Below, in pieces: positions 55,638-64,000 of a DNA stretch of 64,000 bases. A model generated the notes under the pieces. The model did not search any database. It was not told the origin of the DNA and saw only the letters and a program-made list of their open reading frames with translations. Within the stretch, counting starts at the first letter, position 1. Each line of letters begins with the position of its first letter. Made by a program: the position numbers and the translations under genes. The stretch is from Mastigamoeba balamuthi (taxonomy: Eukaryota; Evosea; Mastigamoebida; Mastigamoebidae). Location: NCBI GenBank assembly GCA_902651635.1, contig CACRSC010000010.1:1624307-1688306 (forward strand), in the 5' to 3' direction.

Positions 55638-57763
55638 CCGTATCACCACACTGTCTTTTCACGCTTGTTGTGGTGGTTAAGTAAAAGCCTTAACTCCAAA
55701 TAGCACATACATACAACTCTAGCTCTTAAATGGTGTATTTTTGGTTTTCATAGTGCTTAAGAGGGCATTCACGCAATTGGATCTGATCAATAAAGAGTTC
55801 CAGTCTAAAACGGCAGTGCTCTCTTCATGATTGGGCCATTTGTGACACTACGAAAACCTGCCATAGGCAGAAAGACCGAAATTGTAGTGAGTTATTTATA
55901 TCTTTTAAACCAACAGGCACCACAGCACTGGCATTAAGAACCACTCACTGTTCGACCTGTGGGAAAGACAATCCTGGGGGAGTAGTTGTAAGACAATCCT
56001 TCGTGTATCTGTGTAACTGCATGGGAAGTAAGATTATTTGACTGTATTCACTTTTTTTCCAAGAGACAACGCAAATGTAGGCCACAACAGATAGAGTGTG
56101 TTGTTTACCTTTGTTGATCAAGAAAACAGAAGAGTATTGCTTGAGAAGGGAACAGACGGACCACTGTGCAGTTTTTGATGAGCAGGTATTCCTCAGAAAT
56201 AAATTTATCTATTGGACCTCTGTCCCGCTCATTTTGCACGTTTTTGACAGTGTTCTAGGTTAATTTTCCCTTGAAATATGAGTTTTACGTTAGTTTCTGC
56301 ACATATATTGTGTTTGAAACATACTGAAAGCGGGATCTGAGTTAGAAAAAACTATTTCCAGTTATCTGCTAGCGGCTTAATTTATCTGCAGGACCCTACA
56401 AACTGTAAACATCGTTTATCTTTGTTAGAAAGACAGAAAAAATCGAATTTTCCTGTGAAATCAGATTGCAAAGATGCTCATCTGCATATTGCGATACGGA
56501 CATATCATAATCTTCATTTTAATGATTTAAACCCTTTGGTAAAAAGTGGCAATTTCTATCCATCAGTGCAGTATCGTGGTCCACTCTTCATTCTGGGGTC
56601 CAATGCAGACATATATCTTCAGATTGCTTGCCTGATCTCTTCAACATGAAGTCATTAAGAAGTGGTGCATACTTATGGTCCTTAAGTGCCAGGCTGTGCA
56701 CTCATGATTTCTTTTGCATTCCTTTTTTCATGACAGCTGGCAGCAGAGCATGGATCATTCTTCTCAACTGAGTAGTGTCTACAACCAGGTACAGATTCTA
56801 AATGAGCTTCGGTGTCAGTTCTACCTACCTGCATATTGTTATTGAGCAGTACTTTTTAAGCACAGCAAGAGGTACTTCAAGCTCATTGGAACCCTTCATC
56901 TTTAGTAATGCAAAAACTAAGTGTGACCTAAGCAACTTGGCAGGAATGACAGTTGCCATTGATCTTATGCCCCATTACTTGATCATTGCCTCTGACATAT
57001 GGAAAGATGTTCATACATCATGAAAAGCTGTTGTATGCCATTATTTGCTATAATCAGAGCTGATTTTTTCTTGCTTACTTTATGTTCCTGGCTTATGATC
57101 CAGAGTGTGGTCCATCTGCACTGACATCTGAAATCGCTCTCTCACTCCTGAGAAGCTGCTGATCCTTCACACGGACCAGGCCTGGCACCATAAGGACTTA
57201 ACCATGAGAAGTCTTCAGTCCAAGAGTGCAATGTATGCAGTTCCAACACAGCCAATAGATGGTGCAATGCACCAGTATTTCAAGAGATGTAGTGCATACA
57301 TGGATTAAGGGACCATATGGCACAATTAAGATCAACCCCAAGGCACTCCTCATGCTCTGGAAGAAGAGAGAAATAAGCACGATCACCTTGTCTAGCTGGC
57401 TTATTTCATTTCGTTCTTCAGCTCACCTGCCCAAAAAATGGATGCACTCCTTGATACCACAAAAGCTTCGGAAGGGACTCAGGCACCAGGAATGAATGTA
57501 CCTAATTCATGGTACATAATCTTTGAGAACAAGAGTGTTTTTTGCATTCCATCAGCTGCTGGAGCTTGGATCTCTAGTCAAACAGAGGTGCACACACTGG
57601 CAAATAGTGTTGATTGCCAGCCCTCACTGATCTTCTTTTGCTGGTTCTTGTGGTGATTTACAAGAAAAGTAATAGCTTTCCCTCTTAAGATGTGATAGTG
57701 TTTCTACCAAGAATCAACAGCATTGTTATTATTGGCAGGAACAGACATTTGCCAATAATGTAC
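55638..57763. other. AT-rich, CpG-poor region without clear genes
   Basis: About 2.1 kb of AT-rich DNA with many TTTT/AAAA tracts. Open frames at 56422-56649 and 56802-57023 match nothing. Between 57130 and 57400 a broken frame reads ILHTDQAWHHK and later HQYFKRCSAY, faintly like a DDE transposase or integrase core, but too weak to call. Composition resembles the 10.85-19.25 kb island, so decayed mobile DNA is the best guess. Confidence 0.5.
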
Positions 57764-58882
57764 TCAAAGTACAATTAACAGTAGAGCAACTGAAAAGAGG
57801 ACTGGGGTTGTAATTCCAGTATATCCCAGTTGCGGGTTGCATGGAGTCATGTCGAAGCATCTGCACGCACCATCTGCATCACACGTCATCTCGCGTCCCA
57901 GAGGGCACTGAGAGCAATACTTGCAGACAGGAACCTTGGCAGCTGCGAATGATATCTCCTGGTCAAGCATATTCCGTCTGTAGAAGGCAAAGTCATCAAT
58001 ATAGCAGTTGAATTGCGGCTCTGATAGACATGCTTTCCTGGAAGTCGGAACATAAGACTCCATTGCTATTGACATTGGGCAGGCCCCAGTGTCAACTCTT
58101 TCAGAGTGACCGAGGTGCGAGATATCTCCCACTCCTCCGGGACCCCACGTTGCACCGCCTCTGAGCGCACTGCAGAGCCCCATGTCCTTTGTATCGATTT
58201 TGACTCCATTGGTGATCCAGGAAACATGGCCTGCAGCTCGATCGACTCGCACAGCATAATAGTTCCATGACTTGATTCCGCTATTCTTCGTTGCATTACA
58301 GTTACCAACGTACCAGTGTCGGACTGTCCGATTCTTGGGGAATGGGATGGCTAGGTGGAACTGAATGGAGCCAGGGCTGAAGGGCCAACTGTCCTCTGAA
58401 TTCGGACCTGACATCTGAATTGCCCAGCCAGGAGTCTCGGGGCCCGCACTGCCGTTGTGTGCCCCGTGGCCCGCAATGCGAGCATAGGTCTTCCCGTTGG
58501 AGCCAGCCATGACCCACAGCGAGACTGAGAAGCTCGACGTACCGGGAGATATGGCGAAGTTCTTGATCGGTTTCACAAGAAGTCCGTTTGTGCCAGAGAA
58601 CACTGCACTGCCTGCCCCAACAGCAGATAGTGTGGATATTGCTGGGACAGAAGCAGGGCTGTAAAAGAACCTCGATGCATTGGTGGTGATGGAGAGGTCG
58701 GCGTAGAGCGATGTGTCAAATGGGTAGTACGCCGTCAGATCTCTCACGCAGGGGGGCAGGTTCTGGGCCGCGCACACAGCAAGCATCAAATACAGTACCG
58801 CGAGAGCGGCATCTCTACGCGAGACCCTCCGCATCGCAATCACAAGTACGACTGGGGAGATATTGTTGCGAAAATAGACCAT
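57764..58882 (-). CDS. Secreted LamG-like protein with GPI-type tail
   Basis: A single-exon frame of 372 residues. The first ATG (58882) gives an extra 16 residues; the ATG at 58834 begins MRRVSRRDAALAVLYLML, a better signal peptide. The body is a concanavalin/LamG-like jelly roll: LTAYYPFDTSLYADLS, SFSVSLWVMAG, IQFHLAIPF, SWNYYAVRVDRAAGHVSW, YIDDFAFYRRNMLDQEI. A Cys-rich segment follows (CKYCSQCPLGREMTCDADGA). A hydrophobic end (TTPVLFSVALLLIVL) without basic residues after it suggests a GPI anchor. It is probably a surface adhesin or sugar-binding protein. Confidence 0.75.
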   Translation of the reverse strand: MVYFRNNISPVVLVIAMRRVSRRDAALAVLYLMLAVCAAQNLPPCVRDLTAYYPFDTSLYADLSITTNASRFFYSPASVPAISTLSAVGAGSAVFSGTNGLLVKPIKNFAISPGTSSFSVSLWVMAGSNGKTYARIAGHGAHNGSAGPETPGWAIQMSGPNSEDSWPFSPGSIQFHLAIPFPKNRTVRHWYVGNCNATKNSGIKSWNYYAVRVDRAAGHVSWITNGVKIDTKDMGLCSALRGGATWGPGGVGDISHLGHSERVDTGACPMSIAMESYVPTSRKACLSEPQFNCYIDDFAFYRRNMLDQEISFAAAKVPVCKYCSQCPLGREMTCDADGACRCFDMTPCNPQLGYTGITTPVLFSVALLLIVL

Positions 58883-58967
58883 TATTTTCTTGTATGAGAT
58901 ATGAACTAACTGTATTTTCTTGGTCCGGTGCAGTCACTGTCAATTGAGCGGATGCATGTGATTCGAG

Positions 58968-60377
58968 CTAGCAGTATTTCAGAGCCACTTCAGAAATGAG
59001 AAGAGAGAAGAGCCACGCGAGAGGCACGAATCGTGGGGCAGGAGACCAAAGCGATTCGACGATGGAGGAAGCGATTTGTAGGCTGGTGTCCAGAGTTACG
59101 ATTGTCTGCGATTCCGATCCGGCATACAGAACCGCGTACCTAACCCGCAGCGCCACAGACGCCATTGTGTACTCCGGAGCTGTGAAGTTCCCGCTGGACA
59201 AGTAGATCCCGAACACCGGGCCCCCCGATGAGCTGGTGTTGACCTGCACAATGGAAACTGGGTAGATCGTGCTGCTGACAACGCCAGAGCCCGACACTTC
59301 AGCGTCCACCAGCTTCACGCCGTCGAGGGTCACGTTGATCATGCTGAACGAGGCGCGCACGTAGATGGTCTGCCCGATGAAGAAGGAGCTCGCTGGCTGC
59401 GTGCAGTCCGCGTCGAAGAACGTCTGCAGGCTGGCGACGACGGCCGTTCCCTCGACAACATGCCCGCATATTTTAGCGGTGTTGAGGATGAAGGTCAGGG
59501 TGGCAGCTCCGGGAGTGGGATACGGGCACGTCGCTGCCGAGACTGAGTCAGAGCAGTTGATCGATAGACGCAGTTCCAGCGGAACGTCTGCTATTGCGCA
59601 CGCCTCGACATCCGACAGCACCACGAGCCACCTGTAGGTATTTGTGGCTCCATTGCGAATCAGCGATACCGGAGTTCCCGTCCAGTTGGCGAGTCCCGGG
59701 GACGAGGTCCACGAGACATTGCGCAGCTCGAGCATATAACTGTTCGTCGTCGTCACCGAAACAACTGCCGAAACAGCGTCGGCCGTGCTCAGGGGGTTGA
59801 TCACCAGGCGGGTAATGGCTCCTTGAATGGATGCCGGTGGGTCCGCCGTGACCGACGGCGGTGCCAATGGCGCTGTTTTGGGCCTCCGAACAATGAACGA
59901 CATCTCGTTGGTGATCGACCTCGTTATCTTGTCATCGGGCGCGCCCACAGGCGTCACCGACTCGTTGTACGTCGCCGAGAGCACACCGGTCCAGATCTCG
60001 GCGTCCATGTCGTTCTCCAGGAGCGTCATTCGGCAGGAGCTCTGGTTAGTGAGCTGCGTCCAGTTGAAGGACAGGGCGACAGAGTCGCCGCAGTTCGCCG
60101 TGAGATTCACCGAACGCGTGCTGATCGACGAGGTCGGGGCGCACGACCCGATGAGCAGCAGCGGCGACTGCCTATCTGAAACCCGCGGGGACCATACCGA
60201 CAGCTCGAGCGTGCCCGCCGAGGGGTCGGACTCCTCGCCGACGGGGATGCTGAGCAGGCAGTCGCTGGGCCGCAGAACGACGGGGTTGCTGACGCGGCTG
60301 GGCGAGATGGCAATCGGGCAGCACCGGGCCACGTGCGCGATGGCGAGGGCTGCAATCGCGGCGGCGAGAGGGCCCAT
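58968..60377 (-). CDS. Secreted beta-rich surface protein, unrecognised, gene 1
   Basis: Single exon of 469 residues: signal peptide (MGPLAAAIAALAIAHVARCC), a Ser/Thr/Val-rich ectodomain with many N-glycosylation sites (NLT, NWT, NQS, NVS, NTS) and scattered Cys pairs, and a hydrophobic C-terminus (VPLAWLFSLLISEVAL). The sequence suggests repeated beta-sandwich units, for example VPLELRLSINCSD and TFILNTAKICGHVVEG. It aligns loosely with the divergent neighbour at 60517 in the second half (GATLTFIL.. against KATIVFTL.., FFIGQTIYVRASF against YWMGAEVYGKVVY). No named family is recognised. Confidence 0.7.
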   Translation of the reverse strand: MGPLAAAIAALAIAHVARCCPIAISPSRVSNPVVLRPSDCLLSIPVGEESDPSAGTLELSVWSPRVSDRQSPLLLIGSCAPTSSISTRSVNLTANCGDSVALSFNWTQLTNQSSCRMTLLENDMDAEIWTGVLSATYNESVTPVGAPDDKITRSITNEMSFIVRRPKTAPLAPPSVTADPPASIQGAITRLVINPLSTADAVSAVVSVTTTNSYMLELRNVSWTSSPGLANWTGTPVSLIRNGATNTYRWLVVLSDVEACAIADVPLELRLSINCSDSVSAATCPYPTPGAATLTFILNTAKICGHVVEGTAVVASLQTFFDADCTQPASSFFIGQTIYVRASFSMINVTLDGVKLVDAEVSGSGVVSSTIYPVSIVQVNTSSSGGPVFGIYLSSGNFTAPEYTMASVALRVRYAVLYAGSESQTIVTLDTSLQIASSIVESLWSPAPRFVPLAWLFSLLISEVALKYC

Positions 60378-60516
60378 GTGGATGTGCGTGTGCGTGGATG
60401 TTTGTGCTGGATTGAGGAAAGAGCCGATGGTATTTCCGTCCTTGTAGCTCCAAGAATAGCTCCGCCACTGGCAATCTCATCTCCATTCAGTATTTTGCAA
60501 GACCGCAGCCATCGCC
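60378..60516. promoter_or_regulatory. 139-bp shared promoter region of two surface-protein genes
   Basis: Two divergent coding starts are separated by only 139 bp, so both promoters must lie in or beyond this gap. No TATA element is evident. It is the second head-to-head paralog pair in the window, after the IRG-like GTPases. Confidence 0.5.
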
Positions 60517-61899
60517 ATGCCGAGTGACGGGGCCATTGTGAATGCGCTTCTGCTGGCGGTGATCCTGGCGGCGCCGGCCGCCGCCGTGGTGTGCCCGTCG
60601 GCCAACAACACCAACGCGGGAAAATACCCGCCACTCCTGGTCGTCGACAGCACGACGGGCTTCAAGTCGCTCAACCAGCTCACGCTCAAGCTCCGCCTGC
60701 CCGTGGTCACCGGGCGCACGTACACCAACTACCAGATCGGCAGCGCCAGCACCGACTCGGGGTGCGTGCTGTCGGAGAGCGAGTTCGCCGCCGAAACCTG
60801 TTCACGTTTGGTGACGCTGAGCTCATTCTCGTGGGGCCCGCTGGTCGCGACCTGCGGGTTCGTCAAGACGACCGAAGGCACAGTCGACACCTATGCCAAC
60901 GTCCTGGTCGTCCAGTACACCGAGACGATCAGCGGCATCAGCGACTTCGTGGGGCAAACGCGCACGTTCACGGCGGACCTGCTGTTCAGTGTGAAGCTCG
61001 ACACGGCGGTGGCTGTGAAGCCGGTCAACGTAACGGTCTACGACTACCCCACAGAGAAGGTCGCGGTGACCGACGTCACCGTGCGCGTGTCGGCCACCAC
61101 CGGCGTGGGGCAGCTCACGGTGCAGGCCCTCATCGGCGTCCAGAAGCCCCTGCACCTGATCGTCAACTCCCTCATCGGGACAGTCTTCCCTTCTGCCATG
61201 GGGACAGTCTCGTCCGTGTCTTACGCTACGCCGGACTCTGTCCTTCCGACGTCGAAGAACAACTGGCTCCTGTGGACGTGGGTGATCAACCCCGCCGCCG
61301 GCGTGACGCAGTTCACCGAGGTGCCCGTCCGGATCGGGTTCGTCGTCGTCTGCGCCGACGGCACCGCCGAGGAGCAGTGCCCGACCAAGGGGAACGAGAC
61401 CAAGGCCACGATTGTGTTCACCCTCAGCACGGGGCCATTCACTGGGCAGCTGGTCGACACGGCCAAGGTCACGGGGACGATGTCGACCTACACGAGCGAC
61501 GCGTTCTCGACGCTGTCCTCGGCGTACTGGATGGGGGCCGAGGTGTACGGCAAGGTCGTCTACACGTCGAACCAGGTCTCGATCCTGTCCTCGGAGCTGC
61601 AGTCGGTCACCGTGGGGAACGCATCTCTGTCGTTCACAGACATCGGGTGGAACTCGCAGGGGTCGTTCTTCAAGTTTACGCTCGAGACCAGCAAGCTGGA
61701 CGACGGCGTGGCAGACAGCTGGTTCACGGCCACGGTCAACGCGGTGTTCCTGGTCACGTACAGGTCCACTGGCCTCAAGAGAGCGGAACGCGCCGACGTC
61801 GACTACAGCATGCTCGTTCCAGCGCAGTGCAGCATCGCCGTCGCCACGACCAAACTCCATTCCACGAGCGCGGCCGCCGCTCTGGCACCGTGGTTCTGA
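60517..61899 (+). CDS. Secreted beta-rich surface protein, unrecognised, gene 2
   Basis: Single exon of 460 residues: signal peptide (IVNALLLAVILAAPAAAVVC), a Thr/Val/Ser-rich ectodomain and a short hydrophobic end (STSAAAALAPWF). Middle segments (WVINPAAGVTQFTEVPVRIG, KATIVFTLSTGPFTGQLVDT) parallel gene 1, so the two are old paralogs of one extracellular family. No catalytic motif or known fold signature is visible. A GPI anchor is possible but the tail is short. Confidence 0.7.
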   Translation: MPSDGAIVNALLLAVILAAPAAAVVCPSANNTNAGKYPPLLVVDSTTGFKSLNQLTLKLRLPVVTGRTYTNYQIGSASTDSGCVLSESEFAAETCSRLVTLSSFSWGPLVATCGFVKTTEGTVDTYANVLVVQYTETISGISDFVGQTRTFTADLLFSVKLDTAVAVKPVNVTVYDYPTEKVAVTDVTVRVSATTGVGQLTVQALIGVQKPLHLIVNSLIGTVFPSAMGTVSSVSYATPDSVLPTSKNNWLLWTWVINPAAGVTQFTEVPVRIGFVVVCADGTAEEQCPTKGNETKATIVFTLSTGPFTGQLVDTAKVTGTMSTYTSDAFSTLSSAYWMGAEVYGKVVYTSNQVSILSSELQSVTVGNASLSFTDIGWNSQGSFFKFTLETSKLDDGVADSWFTATVNAVFLVTYRSTGLKRAERADVDYSMLVPAQCSIAVATTKLHSTSAAAALAPWF

Positions 61900-62149
61900 G
61901 AGCCCCCGCAAATGAGGCCCACACAACTTGTTAAGCAATACAGTTTGTTTCCTTGGAAAAGTGAATTTGAGACTGTTTGAAGAGGGGTGGCGTGCAACGG
62001 TGAGGCAACGAGTGTGGTGGGTGTGTACGAAGAACAGTCACGGGTGCAAAAAGGGGGGAGTAAGGACCGTGGCGGGTGGGGTGATGTGGCAAACAGTCGA
62101 AAATCTAAAGAGGGAACTACAGCAGCGAGTCGAGCTGCCCGGCAGGGGA

Positions 62150-63352
62150 TTACAAAGACATGTGCCCTGCCAGAATAGTGATGGCGTCCTCGGAGAACAT
62201 GTTCTGCTCCGTGGTAATGGCGAGAATCCGCTGCGAGTAGCTTTCGCTGAGGAACGCCCTGGCGGCCTGTGCACCCGAGTCGCGGTCAGAAAACGTCGGA
62301 GGCAGGCAACTACGACGGAGGGGCGGCCGCACCACAGCAGTGGCTCGCAGGTGCGCAACGTAGCGCGGGAGGCTGGCGTTGCTGATGTCGCGGTGGGAGA
62401 GCATCGCGTAGAGCGCGCTCCTGCAGCAGCAGTGGCGGAAGAAGGAGACGAGCTCCATGCCGTGCCTCTCGAGGGCGGCCCGCTCAAACGCATCCCTGAA
62501 GGCGCGCTGGTTGCCGGGCACGGCGAGCATGCTGCCCAGGCGCGCCCAGTCGCTGCCCTCGCCGAGGATCATCTCGACGTAGAGCGAGCCCAGCAGCTCC
62601 GTCGCCTTGTCGCCGCCGAGCGCCGTGCCGAGCCTCTCGGCGCCCTCGAGCACGTCCTTGGTGACCGACGTGTGCTGCGACGACGGCGATGCGTACGGCG
62701 TCTCGGCGAAGCGCGGCGACGACAGCACGACGGGGAACGGCGACGGCTCGGGCGCCGGCAGCGACCCCAGCGCGAGCGGCGTCATGACCGTCGCTGCCGG
62801 CGGCGGCGTCACGACCGACGTGACGACCGTGTTGTGCGCGTACAGAGCGCTGCACTGCGCCGGCGCCTGCGCGGCCACCGCCACCGGGGGCTCCGCGGGC
62901 ACGGGCGGCTGCGACGGCGTCAGGACTGCGGGCGGCGACGACGGGGCGACCGCGGGCGTCGCCGGGGCCGCCGCAGACGAGGCCGACGACGTCTGCGAGA
63001 GCGGGACGAGGATGTGCCGCGTGGGCGACGACGACTGGGCGCCGCGCAGCCTCGGCGAGCCCGCGGCGGGCGCTGCTGCTGCTGCTGCTGTGGGGGCCGC
63101 GAAGGTGACGAGGGCCTCGTGGAACCAGCGCAGCGTGTCGACGTGCTGCACCTCGTAGACGCGGACGATGCCCGACCGGTTGCGGGCGCCGCTCTTGGTG
63201 GGCTCCTCGCGGCACGTGCCGATGCGCTTTACCGGGAAGCGGCCCTCGGGCGTGACGCCGCGGACAAAGGCGAGCACTGCACCTTCGGGGCACACTGCAA
63301 ATTGGACCCGCGGATCGGGTGAGGCTCTTTTCTTTGCGGAAGAGAAGACCAC
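62150..63352 (-). CDS. Unrecognised protein with Pro/Ala-rich centre
   Basis: The frame is open for 400 codons. The N-terminal part (AVCPEGAVLAFVRGVTPEGR, GIVRVYEVQHVDTLRWFHEA) looks folded. The centre is low-complexity Pro/Ala/Ser/Val (about residues 85-210). A helical C-terminal domain follows (TKDVLEGAERLGTALGGDK, MELVSFFRHCCCRSALYAML, AARAFLSESYSQRILAIT). There is no in-frame ATG near the 5' end, so an upstream exon or a split start is needed; an acceptor (TTTGCAG) at about 63294 would begin an exon with TGTGCCCC. No family is recognised. Confidence 0.55.
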   Translation of the reverse strand: MVFSSAKKRASPDPRVQFAVCPEGAVLAFVRGVTPEGRFPVKRIGTCREEPTKSGARNRSGIVRVYEVQHVDTLRWFHEALVTFAAPTAAAAAAPAAGSPRLRGAQSSSPTRHILVPLSQTSSASSAAAPATPAVAPSSPPAVLTPSQPPVPAEPPVAVAAQAPAQCSALYAHNTVVTSVVTPPPAATVMTPLALGSLPAPEPSPFPVVLSSPRFAETPYASPSSQHTSVTKDVLEGAERLGTALGGDKATELLGSLYVEMILGEGSDWARLGSMLAVPGNQRAFRDAFERAALERHGMELVSFFRHCCCRSALYAMLSHRDISNASLPRYVAHLRATAVVRPPLRRSCLPPTFSDRDSGAQAARAFLSESYSQRILAITTEQNMFSEDAITILAGHMSL

Positions 63353-63369
63353 TGCTATTTATAGCAGTG
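63350..63369 (-). promoter_or_regulatory. TATA-like inverted repeat upstream of the 62150-63352 gene
   Basis: Reads CACTGCTATAAATAGCAGTG on the minus strand: a TATAAATA core inside perfect 9-bp inverted arms (CACTGCTAT/ATAGCAGTG on the plus strand). It sits just upstream of the unrecognised minus-strand gene, about where a TATA box would be expected if transcription starts near 63325. Confidence 0.5.
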
Positions 63370-64000
63370 CCGCAAAATTGGAAAAACAATATTCTGTTAC
63401 ACCCGGGCGCTTCCACGGGCGCAAGCCTCGCGAGGATCGCGCCCCGAGCGTTCGTAGGGGGTCCTGGCGCGCCGGGGCGCGCGCCGGCGTGGGTTCCTTA
63501 TCGCGAAATTGCGAAAAGGGGCGCAGGCGGGAAAACCGGCGGGCGCTGCGTTTATGCACCTCGGTTTTGTTTGAAAAAAGACACGCGCGCCGGGGGTGTC
63601 CGGCCCCCACGTGAACGCGGGGGCCCCCGCGAGGGGCAGACGCGGCGCGGTGGGGCGGAACCGAGCCCGGAAGAAACGGTGGGTCCAGCCGAGGGAGCGA
63701 ACCTTGCTCTATGGAGATCGAGCGGCGTTGGATCCGCTCGCGGCCCTGGGGCCACCTGATGGGCACGAAAGGAATGACCTGGTCCGGCTGGTTGCTGTGC
63801 GTGTCCATCGCGTGTGCCGCCGTGTGTTCCTTGGCTCTCGGGGAGAGGTCGCCACGCCACTGCACCGTTTCGGAGGGGGTTTCGGATTGTATGTGCGTGT
63901 GTGTGCTGGCGGTGTAGTGGGGGCCAAAACGCAAACGGGGAGGGCACGGCGCGGGGGAGGAGGAGGGAGGGGGGGAGGGGGGGCCGCAACGGGGGGGGGG
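63370..64000. other. GC-rich terminal region of the window
   Basis: No supported gene. A plus-strand frame at 63711-63917 has a hydrophobic stretch (GWLLCVSIACAAVCSLAL) but no further support. The last 60 bases are nearly pure G runs. These are not a telomeric repeat and could be low-quality sequence near a contig end. Confidence 0.4.

Noticed and set aside
61928-63322. 464-codon plus-strand frame rich in Arg, Gly and His
   Set aside because: Antisense to the 62150-63352 frame, and extremely biased; no ATG-led domain seen.
63940-64000. Terminal G-runs as a telomere
   Set aside because: Runs of G are irregular and show no repeated unit such as TTAGGG.

Overview
The window is nuclear DNA of a unicellular eukaryote. 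Its genes are broken by many very short spliceosomal introns, mostly 31-90 nt. It encodes eukaryote-only proteins: the TFIID subunit TAF11, the elongation factor IWS1/Spn1, a DNA2 nuclease-helicase, an EF-hand PPP phosphatase and a DDX60-like Ski2 helicase. Gene-bearing DNA is GC-rich and CpG-rich. Two stretches (about 10.85-19.25 kb and 55.64-57.76 kb) are AT-richer and CpG-poor. The clade cannot be fixed from sequence alone. A Cys-rich receptor built from repeats of the type YGDG..CNCGCG..D.DC weakly recalls amoeboid protists. Several introns clearly use GC-AG instead of GT-AG ends.

Layout. 0.4-4.75 kb: a full ABCB (P-glycoprotein type) exporter. 4.9-10.7 kb: a DDX60-like helicase on the minus strand. 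10.85-19.25 kb: a CpG-poor, repeat-rich island with a decayed retroelement integrase, palindromic short repeats, an inverted pair of zinc-finger-like gene remnants and one coherent five-exon gene of unknown function. 19.25-25.97 kb: a second copy of the block [ABCB 3' end + DDX60-like gene]. In this copy the ABCB piece is decayed, largely by CpG to TpG/CpA changes, but the helicase is intact. The two helicase genes have identical exon lengths (1833 codons each), different intron lengths, and a 2.4-kb core in which I see no difference.

27.0-41.4 kb: housekeeping genes, namely IWS1, a 15-exon PPEF-like phosphatase, a papain-type protease, DNA2 (with a 160-bp duplication around an N that looks like an assembly fault), two unrecognised genes and TAF11. 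41.6-44.1 kb: a head-to-head pair of IRG-like GTPases with N-terminal coiled coils; the start codon of one appears to be split by an intron. 44.5 kb: a 60-residue ORF made almost only of a KEN box and a D-box-like motif. 45.85-49.7 kb: a tandem pair of GNAT-fold proteins.

49.9-63.4 kb: a cell-surface and secreted set, comprising a GH2 beta-galactosidase-type enzyme, a Cys-rich single-pass receptor-like protein, a LamG-like protein with a GPI-type tail, and a head-to-head pair of distantly related secreted proteins, followed by an unrecognised low-complexity gene. The duplicated DDX60-like helicases (an antiviral family in animals) and the paired IRG-like GTPases (a cell-autonomous immunity family in animals) make an immune-type role worth testing, but that is inference. 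Exon joins were worked out by hand from splice-site and reading-frame logic. Joins whose exon lengths sum to whole codons are the most secure.
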